This document shows positions 27,367-36,432 of a stretch of 64,000 bases of DNA, in pieces. The first letter of the stretch is position 1, and the number at the start of each line of letters is the position of its first letter. This DNA is from Acinetobacter sp. ANC 4910 (GTDB lineage Bacteria > Pseudomonadota > Gammaproteobacteria > Pseudomonadales > Moraxellaceae): assembly GCF_004331035.1 (NCBI RefSeq), contig NZ_SJNT01000001.1, positions 34 to 64,033 on the forward strand, in the 5' to 3' direction. Position numbers and translations under genes: made by a program. The notes beneath the pieces are model-generated. The model did no database searches. It was not told the origin of the DNA and saw only the letters and a program-made list of their open reading frames with translations.

Positions 27367-27957
27367 ATGTCGATTGAACTTGCCCAACTCAGAAAACAGC
27401 TTCGCAAACAACGCAGACAAGTTTCCGCTTATCAACAGCAACAGTCCGAACAGCAAATTTTACAGCGTCTAAGACGTGTGCCCGAATTCAAACATGCCAC
27501 CCGTGTCGGTATCTACTTACATGCTTTTGGGGAAATTCAAACCCATAAAATCATTGAATATTGTTTTCATCAAAAAAAGTCAGTGTACTTACCAATGATT
27601 TGCAATATGAATCAACGCTTGGTGTGGGTTAAAGTTTCACGCAATCAATTTCAAAATAAACGCTTTTCCCACCATCCGTTGGGTATGCAAGAGCCCATGG
27701 CAACACGTGGACAGCACGTTTCACATTTAGACCTGCTACTGATGCCTTTATTGGCTTGTGATCCTTATGGCACACGCATTGGCATGGGCGGTGGTTTTTA
27801 CGACAAAACCTTGGCTACTGCACCCTATCACCGTCCGTTTCGCCTCGGTTTGGCCCATCACTTCCAGTTAGTACCACAGCATCTCATTCGCGAAAAATGG
27901 GATCAACCTTTAGATGGGCTACTCACCCCTCAACAATATTTACGCTTCAAGCGCTAA
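27367..27957 (+). CDS. ygfA: 5-formyltetrahydrofolate cyclo-ligase
   Basis: A 196-residue enzyme of the 5-FTHF cyclo-ligase family, which uses ATP to convert 5-formyl-THF to 5,10-methenyl-THF. Conserved parts are the N-terminal RKQLRKQRRQVSAYQQQQ helix, the YLPMICNMNQRLVWVKV strand region and the C-terminal nucleotide loop DPYGTRIGMGGGFYDKTL. A frame starting at 27244 is open, but it overlaps the MerR gene and adds non-family sequence; the ATG at 27367 gives the normal family length. It lies 71 bases after the MerR gene on the same strand. Confidence 0.92.
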   Translation: MSIELAQLRKQLRKQRRQVSAYQQQQSEQQILQRLRRVPEFKHATRVGIYLHAFGEIQTHKIIEYCFHQKKSVYLPMICNMNQRLVWVKVSRNQFQNKRFSHHPLGMQEPMATRGQHVSHLDLLLMPLLACDPYGTRIGMGGGFYDKTLATAPYHRPFRLGLAHHFQLVPQHLIREKWDQPLDGLLTPQQYLRFKR

Positions 27958-28035
27958 AATTGACATTTTTGACTGTTGAGAATACTCAAAAATCAAATGT
28001 TTAGTCATTTTTTATACAATTTGCTTTGACCAACC

Positions 28036-28060
28036 CTTGTATTTTTTAAAATACCCATCA
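28036..28060 (+). promoter_or_regulatory. Putative heat-shock (sigma-32) promoter of lon
   Basis: CTTGTAT at 28036-28042 and CCCATCA at 28054-28060 are 11 bases apart, close to the sigma-32 consensus (CTTGAAA then CCCATnT). The site lies 46 bases ahead of lon, a classical heat-shock gene. Assigned by eye. Confidence 0.5.
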
Positions 28061-28105
28061 CTATAAAAAATATGGCAACACCGTTGTCACTCATTAGGAG
28101 TGCCC

Positions 28106-30535
28106 ATGTCTGAAATTATTATGAATCAAGAAACCTTAGAGCCTCAGGTTCCAAGTGTATTACCACTTTTAGCGTTACGTGATGTGGTGGTGTATCCACA
28201 CATGCAAATCGCGCTATTTGTAGGTCGTGAAAAATCGATCAATGCAGTTGATGTGGCTCGTAACAGTGACAATCTAGTATTTGTGGTTGCTCAGAAAGAT
28301 TCTCTTTCAGAAGAAATTGATCACGACAACTTATATCAATACGGTACTGTCGCGAAGATTGTGCAAGTTGTGAATCATGAGAATGACGAAAACTGTATAA
28401 AAGTATTAATTGAAGGCTTACATCGTTCAAAGCTAGAAAAAATCATTGATGAAAATGATTATCTAACTGCTGAACATGCCCTCAGCCCAATGTCTGTTCA
28501 GATTGATGAAACAACCCAAGAAACACGTGTTCAAGAGTTACGCGCCCTATTTGCTCAGTATGCTGAAGCGAAACTGCGTAATGCGCGTGAACTGATTGCT
28601 GCTGCGAACAAGATTGAAGATTTACTCCAATTGTTATTCTTCGTAGCGACCCGTGTTCCACTGAATATTGATGTGAAACAAAAGTTTCTCGAGCACGATG
28701 AATTTGAAGCACATTTACAAGAACTGATGACGTATTTATTGCAACAATCTGAAGAGCAACAGATTGAGCAAACTTTACATGACTCAGTGAAACGTCAAAT
28801 GGAGAAAAATCAACGCGAATACTTCCTCAATGAAAAGATGAAGGTCATTCAGCGTGAGCTTTCTGACATGAACGGCGGTGCGGAAGATGACGTTGCTGAA
28901 ATTGAAAAACGTCTTGCCGAAGCTGATTTGCCTGAACACGTGCGTAAAAAAGCAGAAAGTGAATTCCGTAAACTCAAAGCAATGCAACCTGCGTCTAGTG
29001 AAGCGGCTGTGGTGCGTAATTATATCGAGGCTATTTTAGATACGCCTTGGAATAAAGCCAGCAAAGTCAGCATTAACTTAAGCAAAGCGCAAGAAATTCT
29101 CGATGCAGATCATTACGGCTTAGATGACGTGAAAGATCGTATTGTGGAATATCTCGCAGTTCAATCTCGCGTGAAAAAACTCAAAGGTCCGATTCTATGT
29201 TTAGTTGGTCCTCCAGGTGTAGGTAAAACTTCACTGGGTGAATCCGTTGCTAAAGCGACAGGTCGTGAGTTTGTGCGTATGGCACTCGGTGGCGTACGTG
29301 ACGAAGCGGAAATCCGTGGTCACCGTCGTACTTATATCGGTGCGATGCCAGGTAAAATTGTGCAGTCTTTAACGAAAGTCGGCGTAAAGAACCCATTGTT
29401 CTTGCTCGATGAAATCGACAAGATGGCGCAAGACTACCGTGGCGACCCTGCTTCTGCGTTGCTTGAAGTACTCGATCCATCACAGAACAATAAGTTTAAT
29501 GATCACTATTTAGATCTTGATCTGGACTTGTCTGAAGTGATGTTCATCTGTACTGCCAACAGCATGAATATTCCAGAAGCATTGCTTGACCGTATGGAAG
29601 TAATTCGTCTACCGGGTTATACCGAAGATGAAAAAATCAATATTGCTGAACGCTACCTTGTTCCTAAAGCCATTAAGAACAATGGTCTACGTGCTAAAGA
29701 ACTGACTGTTCATGAAGAAGCGATTCGTGACATCGTACAACGTTATACACGTGAAGCCGGTGTACGTAGCTTAGAACGTGAAGTCTCTAAAATTGCCCGT
29801 AAAGTGGTAAAAGAAGCGGTCAGTAAAAAGGCGAAAAACTTGCAAGTTGATGTGACTTCAGCCAATCTTCCAGATTACTTAGGTCCACATAAATTTGACT
29901 TTGGTATGGCAGAAGATGAAGCACAAGTCGGCCGTGTCAACGGTTTAGCATGGACTTCAGTCGGTGGTGAGTTATTGACCATTGAAGTTGCGGCTGTGAA
30001 AGGTAAAGGTAAATTCATTACTACGGGTTCACTTGGCGATGTAATGAAAGAATCGATTACTGCAGCCATGACCGTGGTGCGTACCCGTGCAGATGAGTTG
30101 GGCATCGAGTCGACGCGCTTTGAAGAGACCGATGTTCACGTCCACTTACCAGAAGGTGCAACACCAAAAGATGGTCCATCTGCTGGTTTAGCACTGACTA
30201 CAGCATTGGTTTCTGCCTTTACAGGTATCCCAATTCGCCCTGACATTGCCATGACAGGTGAAACCAGTCTTGGTGGTCGTGCAATGCGTATTGGTGGTTT
30301 GAAAGAAAAATTGCTTGCTGCACACCGTGGTGGCATTAAATTAGTCTTCATTCCTCAAGATAATGTCCGTGACCTTGCAGAAATTCCTGAAAATGTGAAA
30401 GAAGGTCTTGAAATTAAAGCGGTAAAATCAATTGATGAGATTTTGCCTCTTGCCTTGACCGCTAAGCCTGAACCTTTGGTCAAAGCACCGATTGTAAAAC
30501 CAGTCGATGATGGTAAAAAAGCAGCACGTCACTAA
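28106..30535 (+). CDS. lon: ATP-dependent protease Lon
   Basis: An 809-residue Lon protease that degrades misfolded and regulatory proteins in the cytoplasm. Domains in order: N-terminal substrate domain (LPLLALRDVVVYPHM, about 18-210), helical linker, AAA+ module with Walker A GPPGVGKTSLGE (~360) and Walker B LFLLDEIDKM, and the C-terminal peptidase with the catalytic serine in PKDGPSAGLAL and lysine in GGLKEKLLAAHRGG. I chose the ATG at 28106 because TTAGGAG ends 5 bases before it; a GTG at 28100 is in frame but overlaps that site. A terminator follows. Confidence 0.97.
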   Translation: MSEIIMNQETLEPQVPSVLPLLALRDVVVYPHMQIALFVGREKSINAVDVARNSDNLVFVVAQKDSLSEEIDHDNLYQYGTVAKIVQVVNHENDENCIKVLIEGLHRSKLEKIIDENDYLTAEHALSPMSVQIDETTQETRVQELRALFAQYAEAKLRNARELIAAANKIEDLLQLLFFVATRVPLNIDVKQKFLEHDEFEAHLQELMTYLLQQSEEQQIEQTLHDSVKRQMEKNQREYFLNEKMKVIQRELSDMNGGAEDDVAEIEKRLAEADLPEHVRKKAESEFRKLKAMQPASSEAAVVRNYIEAILDTPWNKASKVSINLSKAQEILDADHYGLDDVKDRIVEYLAVQSRVKKLKGPILCLVGPPGVGKTSLGESVAKATGREFVRMALGGVRDEAEIRGHRRTYIGAMPGKIVQSLTKVGVKNPLFLLDEIDKMAQDYRGDPASALLEVLDPSQNNKFNDHYLDLDLDLSEVMFICTANSMNIPEALLDRMEVIRLPGYTEDEKINIAERYLVPKAIKNNGLRAKELTVHEEAIRDIVQRYTREAGVRSLEREVSKIARKVVKEAVSKKAKNLQVDVTSANLPDYLGPHKFDFGMAEDEAQVGRVNGLAWTSVGGELLTIEVAAVKGKGKFITTGSLGDVMKESITAAMTVVRTRADELGIESTRFEETDVHVHLPEGATPKDGPSAGLALTTALVSAFTGIPIRPDIAMTGETSLGGRAMRIGGLKEKLLAAHRGGIKLVFIPQDNVRDLAEIPENVKEGLEIKAVKSIDEILPLALTAKPEPLVKAPIVKPVDDGKKAARH

Positions 30536-30552
30536 TTTAAGCAAGAATGAGA

Positions 30553-30577
30553 AGAGAGCTACGGCTCTCTTTTTTTA
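30553..30577 (+). terminator. Intrinsic terminator of lon
   Basis: AGAGAGC and GCTCTCT form a 7-bp stem with a TACG tetraloop followed by a T-run, 18 bases after the lon stop. Confidence 0.85.
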
Positions 30578-30666
30578 TTACAATTTACTGTTGATAACAC
30601 CACATATCTTTATGCTTTTATCCCCTACAATAAATTGCATTCAAAGGATGATACAGGACAATTAAA

Positions 30667-31047
30667 ATGAAAAACCCTGTCGGATGGTTTGAAATTTATG
30701 TCGATGACATACTCAGAGCCAAACAATTTTATGAAGCAGTATTTAATATTCAACTCTCTGAACTAACTCCTCCATCTGAGGGTAACTCACTTCAAATGTG
30801 GGCTTTCCCATCGGATATGCAAGCCTATGGTGCTTCTGGCGCTTTGGTGAAAATGTCAGGTATCACCGCTGGTGGGAATAGCACATTAATCTATTTTTCA
30901 TGTGAAGACTGTGCAGATGAAGCTGCTCGAATTGCTGATGCTGGTGGCAAAATCCATGAAACAAAAACTTCCATTGGTGAGTACGGATTTATTGTTTTAG
31001 CTTTTGATACAGAAGGAAATATGATTGGTTTACATTCAATGAAGTAA
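30667..31047 (+). CDS. VOC-superfamily (glyoxalase-like) protein
   Basis: A 126-residue protein of the vicinal-oxygen-chelate fold. It begins GWFEIYVDDILRAKQFYEAV, the first beta-alpha unit of the family, and its second half has TLIYFSCEDCADEAARIADA and FIVLAFDTEGNMIGLHSM. Family members bind a metal and act on diverse small molecules; I cannot assign a substrate. It stands alone between the lon terminator and the candidate small RNA. Confidence 0.85.
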   Translation: MKNPVGWFEIYVDDILRAKQFYEAVFNIQLSELTPPSEGNSLQMWAFPSDMQAYGASGALVKMSGITAGGNSTLIYFSCEDCADEAARIADAGGKIHETKTSIGEYGFIVLAFDTEGNMIGLHSMK

Positions 31048-31159
31048 ACCCAACTCTAGCAAGTATTCTAAGATAACTGTGTTTTCGGACTTTCAATATT
31101 TCGCATATTTCCCTTCAAAAATTCGACTTGAAAAAACTAAAGAAAACCCAATATTAAAT

Positions 31160-31270
31160 AATAAGAATACATATGTGCTGTATGTTTCTTATTCCTAAAG
31201 GTTATCTGTTTCTCCAGGCAGATAATCTCTTGATCGCAGTCCTTACACTATTCAAGGACTGCGTTTTTTA
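31160..31270 (+). ncRNA. Candidate small RNA with three hairpins
   Basis: Three consecutive hairpins are visible: AATAAGAA / TTCTTATT (31160-31193, with inner pairing), TTATCTG / CAGATAA (31202-31225), and CGCAGTCCTT / AAGGACTGCG (31235-31263). The last is followed by TTTTTTA, a textbook intrinsic terminator. No gene ends here; the upstream gene stops at 31047. A possible promoter is TTGAAA (31128-31133) with TATTAA (31152-31157) 18 bases on. An overlapping open frame (31173-31457) runs through the terminator and is not a credible gene. I do not recognise the RNA family. Confidence 0.5.
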
Positions 31271-31329
31271 TTGTTATTATTTACTTTTTCTACACAAACA
31301 ATTATCCAGACCACTTTATCTTAAACCAC

Positions 31330-32268
31330 TTACTTCAATATCGCTTGCACAAGCCCATCGATTACTTGAGTCATCTTTTCAAAATTTAAGGTCTTTAATG
31401 TGTCCGCAGTCGTATGATAATTCTTATTCCGATAAAAGGCCGTATCGGTCACCATAATGGCAGGAATATCATAATTCCAATAATTGCTATGACTGGAAAA
31501 ATTCAGCCCAGGAGTAAATGATGGTGCAACCAAACGCTGACATTCCAATTGCTGCATAGCAGCACAAAAATTCTCACCAAGCCCCCGCGAATCGATATCA
31601 CTCACCGCTGCAATAAAGTTGCCGTGGCTTGGATAAATCCATTTCAATCCAACAGGATATTCCTGCACCAGTGCTGTATCGTAGTAGCCAATCATTTCCA
31701 GAATATAAACCCCTCGAATCTTATCACGCTGCGCTTGTACGGACTTGGCATGTACATAACTGCCCATATATTCTGTATTGGTATATGGCGGTTCTTCAAG
31801 CGTATAAAAAGCAAATTCTACATTATGGTTCAGGTGGCTTTTTTCCTGTGACAAAATACGGGCCGTTTCAATTACGCCAGCGACTCCAGAAGCATTATCA
31901 TCCGCTCCCTGTAACTGACCGAATACATCATAATGCGCGCCAACAATGACTTTTTCGGCACCGCCCACATTTAATGAACAGACTACATTGCGATAATTCT
32001 GCCGATTCACAATATAATTCTGGAATTGACAAGGAATACCAAACAGACGCATTTGCTCTTTAATCCAAGCCGAAACTCGATTTAATTCGGCAGTATTTTG
32101 ATGGTTCCGAAATGAACCAGTCCCGATAATCTGTTGTAGATAGACTTGTACATTCTGGACGTCAGCTTGCTGACTGATCGCAGAATTGGCCTGACTCTGC
32201 GTAACCACCGAAATAGCCACAATCAGTAAACCAACCCAACCTACTTTAAAAAATTTATTCCTTTTCAT
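31330..32268 (-). CDS. Secreted M28-family zinc peptidase
   Basis: A 312-residue exported peptidase (aminopeptidase type). A Sec signal or membrane anchor is at about 8-28. Two-zinc ligands are visible in VIVGAHYDVFG, GADDNASGVAGVIE and the glutamate pair in YTLEEPPY, with the later histidine near NKNYHTTADTL. The family removes N-terminal residues from peptides in the periplasm or medium. Single gene, convergent with the small-RNA candidate and divergent from rlmH. Confidence 0.9.
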   Translation of the reverse strand: MKRNKFFKVGWVGLLIVAISVVTQSQANSAISQQADVQNVQVYLQQIIGTGSFRNHQNTAELNRVSAWIKEQMRLFGIPCQFQNYIVNRQNYRNVVCSLNVGGAEKVIVGAHYDVFGQLQGADDNASGVAGVIETARILSQEKSHLNHNVEFAFYTLEEPPYTNTEYMGSYVHAKSVQAQRDKIRGVYILEMIGYYDTALVQEYPVGLKWIYPSHGNFIAAVSDIDSRGLGENFCAAMQQLECQRLVAPSFTPGLNFSSHSNYWNYDIPAIMVTDTAFYRNKNYHTTADTLKTLNFEKMTQVIDGLVQAILK

Positions 32269-32421
32269 TTATTATTATTCCACCGTCATCGCAATTTTTT
32301 TCATTCTTAAAGAGCATTAATGCAACAGCCAGTAATTATTTTCAATTGCAAAATGTATATCCACATTGGTTTGTGGGATTTCAACGCTATAATTCTGCTG
32401 AATTAGCATGTGATGCCAGAT

Positions 32422-32904
32422 ATGAAAATACGAATTCTGACCATCGGTCAAAAAATGCCAGCTTGGGTCTTGACGGGTTTTGAAGATTATTTCAAACGAA
32501 TTCAACCCTTTGTACAAACTCAAATTATTGAGCTACCAATGGCAAAGCGTGGAAAAAATGATTCTGAAGCAGATATTTTAAAATATCGACAAATTGAAGG
32601 TGATAGCATTTTAAATGCGCTCAAACAGAATGAAACCCTTATCGCACTTGAAGTAGGTGGTCGTGAGTTCAGCACTGAAAAACTGGCAGACACCATGAAA
32701 TCATGGATGTTGGAAGGCAATGATGTTGCCTTGGCGATTGGTGGACCAGATGGTCATTCCGAAGCGGTCCGAAAAGCAGCGGCATGGCATTGGTCGTTGT
32801 CTAAACTGACCTTGCCACACCCATTGGTGCGTGTCATGCTGATTGAACAGTTATATCGTGCTATGAGTATTAATCACAATCATCCCTATCATCGGGCTGG
32901 TTAA
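32422..32904 (+). CDS. rlmH: 23S rRNA pseudouridine-1915 N3-methyltransferase
   Basis: A 160-residue SPOUT-fold methyltransferase that modifies helix 69 of 23S rRNA on assembled ribosomes. SAM-binding knot segments are evident: LIALEVGGREFSTE, VALAIGGPDGHS and the C-terminal LPHPLVRVMLIEQLYRAMSI with NHPYHRAG. I start at the ATG at 32422 (MKIRILTIG), the usual family N-terminus; the longest frame begins with GTG at 32410. No strong ribosome binding site is visible for either. Confidence 0.95.
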   Translation: MKIRILTIGQKMPAWVLTGFEDYFKRIQPFVQTQIIELPMAKRGKNDSEADILKYRQIEGDSILNALKQNETLIALEVGGREFSTEKLADTMKSWMLEGNDVALAIGGPDGHSEAVRKAAAWHWSLSKLTLPHPLVRVMLIEQLYRAMSINHNHPYHRAG

Positions 32905-33018
32905 ACCCATCTCCCATCATTCTATAATTGCAACAATACGTTGAATAGAAACTCTTTATTCAATTATTCGTATTTGGCATGATGAACATATTCTCTTATT
33001 CAAATTAGGCGCAAGACG

Positions 33019-33795
33019 ATGAATCTACAAACTTTACCAGGTTTATTTATTTCACATGGATCTCCCATGCTTGCGCTTAACCCTGAACAAGTTGGCCCAG
33101 CTTTACACCGTTTAAGCTTAAATCTCCCGACACCCAAAGCCATTGTTGTGATGTCCGCACACTGGGAAAGTCAGGCACTTGAAGTGAATACAGGTATTCG
33201 ACCAGAAACATGGCATGATTTTCGTGGTTTTCCACCTGCGCTGTATGAAATTCGCTATCCTGCTCCGGGTGAACCTCAACTTGCAGAAGATATTTTAAAG
33301 CGCCTGTCCGATGCAGGATTTGATGCACACGCCAATAATAGCCGTCCGCGTGATCATGGCGTGTGGATGCCATTACTCCACATGTTCCCAAATGCAGATA
33401 TTCCAGTGGTTGAAATTTCACTCCCTATGCACATGTCCGCAGAGCAGATTTATCAAATTGGGCAAACTCTTTCAGCATTACGTGAGCAACAAGTTTTATT
33501 GATTGGTTCAGGCAGTATTACCCACAATTTGTCTGAATTGTCATGGCATGGGGAATCTCAGGATGTGCCTGTATGGGCATCCACCTTCCGTAATTACGTG
33601 GTTCAAAAACTAACGCATCAAGACTATGACACTATATTAGATTGGAACAATATTCCTTATGTACAGCGCAATCACCCAACCCTAGAACATTTTGCTCCTT
33701 TATTTTTTGCAATGGGTACGGGCACGCGATTCAACATTGTGCATAGCAGTTTCACAATGGGTTCATTGGGAATGGACATTTATCGTTTTGACTAA
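33019..33795 (+). CDS. ygiD: 4,5-DOPA dioxygenase extradiol-like protein (YgiD family)
   Basis: A 258-residue LigB-superfamily protein. It begins LPGLFISHGSPMLAL, where the histidine is a metal ligand, and has VVMSAHWES, RDHGVWMPLLHM and GSGSITHNLSEL, the other ligand-bearing segments. Bacterial YgiD-type enzymes open the ring of catechol substrates such as DOPA; the physiological substrate is uncertain. Lone gene between rlmH and a terminator. Confidence 0.9.
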   Translation: MNLQTLPGLFISHGSPMLALNPEQVGPALHRLSLNLPTPKAIVVMSAHWESQALEVNTGIRPETWHDFRGFPPALYEIRYPAPGEPQLAEDILKRLSDAGFDAHANNSRPRDHGVWMPLLHMFPNADIPVVEISLPMHMSAEQIYQIGQTLSALREQQVLLIGSGSITHNLSELSWHGESQDVPVWASTFRNYVVQKLTHQDYDTILDWNNIPYVQRNHPTLEHFAPLFFAMGTGTRFNIVHSSFTMGSLGMDIYRFD

Positions 33796-33810
33796 TCCTT
33801 TATAAACATT

Positions 33811-33858
33811 AAAGAAATGACTACAAATGTTGTACATGTATTCATTTCTTTTTCTTAT
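33811..33858 (+). terminator. Terminator after the ygiD-like gene
   Basis: AAAGAAATGA (33811-33820) pairs perfectly with TCATTTCTTT (33842-33851), enclosing a second small stem (TACAA/TTGTA), and is followed by T-rich sequence. Confidence 0.65.
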
Positions 33859-33911
33859 TAATCATTTAACCTTTAGTTTTGTATCTATCTAACTTAAGTG
33901 TTAATTCTAAA

Positions 33912-34682
33912 ATGAAATTGAAATACCTTTTACTTGCTTTGTTGCCTTTTTCTCTTGCTGCTTGCCAATCAATTCAAACACCATCAAATTTGGATCAAGC
34001 CGTGAATGTACAATCGATTCCTGATCAAAATAAAACACTCGCTGCCTATGAATGGATCAGCACCACATCGACCACGCCTAAACCTTTAACGCTGTCGTTT
34101 AACGCACAAGGACAGTTGTCCGTAAAAACAAGCTGTAACGGTTTAGGCACGAGCTGGAAAATTGAAAGTGACAAAATTGTCACAGGTGCAATGATGGGCA
34201 CGCAAATGGCTTGTGCTGAACCCGCGATGCAACAAGAACGCTTAGCAGCAGATTTACTCGGTCAACGTTCAATTCAATTTACGTTGAATAGCCAAAATAT
34301 TGAAGCACCGACATTAACACTGGTTTCTGCGAAAGGCGAAAAACACGTTTTTGTGGGTCAAATGACACCTGAAACCAAATACCAATCTCAAGGCGAAACC
34401 CTCTTTTTAGAAATTTCACCAGAAACAAAAACTTGCTCTGCTGGTGTCGCTCGCATTGAGTGCTTACAAGTTCGTGAAATCAAATATGATGACAAGGGCG
34501 TAAAAACTCAAGTGAATAAAGATTGGAACTTATTCTACGACCACATCGAAGGCTATACTCACGATTCTAAAACCCGTCAAATTGTTCGTGTAAAACGTTT
34601 TGAACGTCAAAACCCTGCTGCAGATCAATCAAAATATGCGTATGTCAAAGACATGATCATTGAAACCGAAACTGTAAAATAA
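33912..34682 (+). CDS. META / DUF4377 domain lipoprotein
   Basis: A 256-residue lipoprotein with signal peptide and lipobox SLAAC (Cys at about 17). The first part is a META (HslJ-like) domain: LAAYEWIST, then LSFNAQGQLSVKTSCNGLGT and GAMMGTQMACAEP. The second part (about 155-256) with ECLQVREIKYDD and NLFYDHIEGYTHD fits DUF4377, which often follows META domains. The role is thought to be in envelope stress but is unproven. I moved the start to 33912, since the longer frame from 33879 adds residues ahead of the signal peptide. Confidence 0.85.
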   Translation: MKLKYLLLALLPFSLAACQSIQTPSNLDQAVNVQSIPDQNKTLAAYEWISTTSTTPKPLTLSFNAQGQLSVKTSCNGLGTSWKIESDKIVTGAMMGTQMACAEPAMQQERLAADLLGQRSIQFTLNSQNIEAPTLTLVSAKGEKHVFVGQMTPETKYQSQGETLFLEISPETKTCSAGVARIECLQVREIKYDDKGVKTQVNKDWNLFYDHIEGYTHDSKTRQIVRVKRFERQNPAADQSKYAYVKDMIIETETVK

Positions 34683-34690
34683 GCACATAT

Positions 34691-34724
34691 AAAAAAGCCG
34701 ATGCAATTGCATCGGCTTTTTTTT
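34691..34724. terminator. Bidirectional terminator between the META lipoprotein and gdhA
   Basis: A perfect palindrome AAAAGCCGATGCA-AT-TGCATCGGCTTTT with flanking A and T runs serves the two convergent genes. Confidence 0.9.
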
Positions 34725-34748
34725 ATCTAAACTACTATTTATTCAGCT

Positions 34749-36095
34749 TTAGAACACACCCTGTGACAGCATAGCATCTGCAACTTTTACAAAGCCTGCA
34801 ATGTTCGCACCATCCACATAATTAATGCTACCGTCTGCTTTCGTGCCATATTTAACACAATTGCGGTGAATGTCTTTCATAATCGCATGTAAACGCTCAT
34901 CGACTTCTTCGAAACCCCACCCTAAACGCAAAGCATTTTGTGACATTTCTAGACCTGAGGTTGCAACGCCCCCTGCATTGGATGCCTTACCTGGTGCATA
35001 CAAAATTTTCGCTGCAACAAATTTTTCAACAGCATCGAGGGTTGAAGGCATATTGGCACCTTCTGCAACACAGAAAACACCATTAGCTAATAATACCTCT
35101 GCATCTTCACCCGTCAATTCATTCTGAGTTGCACATGGTAAAGCAATATCACAAGGAATCCCCCAAGGGCGTTTGCCTTCTAAATATTCAAATCCATGCT
35201 TAGAGGCAAATTCAGAAATACGACCACGGGCTTCATTTTTTAGATGCATCACTTCTGCAAGAAGTTCGTCAGTAAAACCATCTTTGACATAAACCGTACC
35301 ATTCGAGTCTGAAAGTGATACGACTTTTGCCCCTAAGAACATGGCTTTTTCCGCAGCAAATTGTGCAACATTACCCGAACCTGAAATGGTCACGGTTTTT
35401 CCTTGGAAACTGTCACCACGCGTTTTTAGCATTTCTTCAGCAAAGTATACTGTGCCATAGCCCGTTGCTTCTGGACGTGCCAAAGACCCGCCAAATGCCA
35501 AGCCTTTTCCAGTAAATACACAAGAAGTATCATTACTGAGCTTTTTCATCATCCCAGCCATATAGCCAACTTCACGGCCACCAACACCAATATCCCCAGC
35601 AGGAATATCAGTGTTAGAACCTAAGTGACGGTATAGCTCAATCATTAATGCTTGGCAGAAACGCATAATTTCGCCTTCTGACTTCCCTTTAGGGTCAAAG
35701 TCAGAACCCCCTTTCCCGCCACCCATAGGCAAGGTTGTTAAGGCATTTTTAAAAGTCTGTTCAAAACCTAAGAACTTCAAAATAGATAAATTGACTGAAG
35801 GATGGAAACGCATCCCCCCCTTAAATGGACCAATTGCTGAGTTGTATTGAACACGAAATGCTCGATTTACATGGGTGTTGCCTTGATCATCTACCCACGA
35901 CACGCGGAATTGGATGGCACGTTCTGGTTCAATTAAACGCTCAAGTAATCCATGCGCTGCATATTTTGGGTTCTTTTCAATGAATGGCCACAGACTGGTC
36001 ATCACCTCTTCTACCGCTTGTAGAAACTCGGGTTGGTGTGCATCACGTGTTTTTACGTAATCCAAAAAGTCGTTTAGGCTACTGTATTTCAACAC
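34749..36095 (-). CDS. gdhA: NADP-specific glutamate dehydrogenase
   Basis: A 448-residue hexameric-type glutamate dehydrogenase, which makes glutamate from 2-oxoglutarate, ammonium and NADPH. Landmarks: substrate region GPFKGGMRFHPSVN, the active-site loop LPMGGGKGGSDFDPKGKS, DIPAGDIGVGGREVGYM, and the Rossmann segment VTISGSGNVAQFAAEKA. Family NADP preference is the basis of the call. It is a single-gene unit with its own terminator and a ~340-base upstream region. Confidence 0.97.
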   Translation of the reverse strand: MLKYSSLNDFLDYVKTRDAHQPEFLQAVEEVMTSLWPFIEKNPKYAAHGLLERLIEPERAIQFRVSWVDDQGNTHVNRAFRVQYNSAIGPFKGGMRFHPSVNLSILKFLGFEQTFKNALTTLPMGGGKGGSDFDPKGKSEGEIMRFCQALMIELYRHLGSNTDIPAGDIGVGGREVGYMAGMMKKLSNDTSCVFTGKGLAFGGSLARPEATGYGTVYFAEEMLKTRGDSFQGKTVTISGSGNVAQFAAEKAMFLGAKVVSLSDSNGTVYVKDGFTDELLAEVMHLKNEARGRISEFASKHGFEYLEGKRPWGIPCDIALPCATQNELTGEDAEVLLANGVFCVAEGANMPSTLDAVEKFVAAKILYAPGKASNAGGVATSGLEMSQNALRLGWGFEEVDERLHAIMKDIHRNCVKYGTKADGSINYVDGANIAGFVKVADAMLSQGVF

Positions 36096-36432
36096 TTCAT
36101 CCTCAGCAATTTATGAATCAAAATAGGTCAAAATTAAATTAAGTGATAAATTTTGGCGCAAAACATTAAATACTTTTTATCCACCTTCCACAATATTTAT
36201 TTAAAATAACGTGATATTTTCAATATATAACAAATAATTATTTTAACTATTACATAAAGTTTGTCTTTCTTTTTTAAACCCTGACTTAACAATTCAACCA
36301 ATATTCGCACCATATAAATACACTCAATGCATTAATTTGGAACACAAGATTAATCCACTGAATCATGCTAAAATTCGGGAAAATTTGGCTCTATTTTTCT
36401 AATCCTGTTTTAAAGACAGGTGTGGTTTTCGC
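36096..36432. other. Divergent promoter region between gdhA and rnfB
   Basis: About 340 AT-rich bases containing the promoters of both divergent genes. A short stem CCTGT/ACAGG lies at about 36404-36421, just ahead of rnfB. I see no gene and no clear regulator site. Confidence 0.5.

Noticed and set aside
31173..31457. 94-codon open frame overlapping the small-RNA candidate
   Set aside because: It runs through a strong terminator and into the 3' end of the peptidase gene on the other strand; the peptide has no domain or signal and the start lacks a ribosome site.
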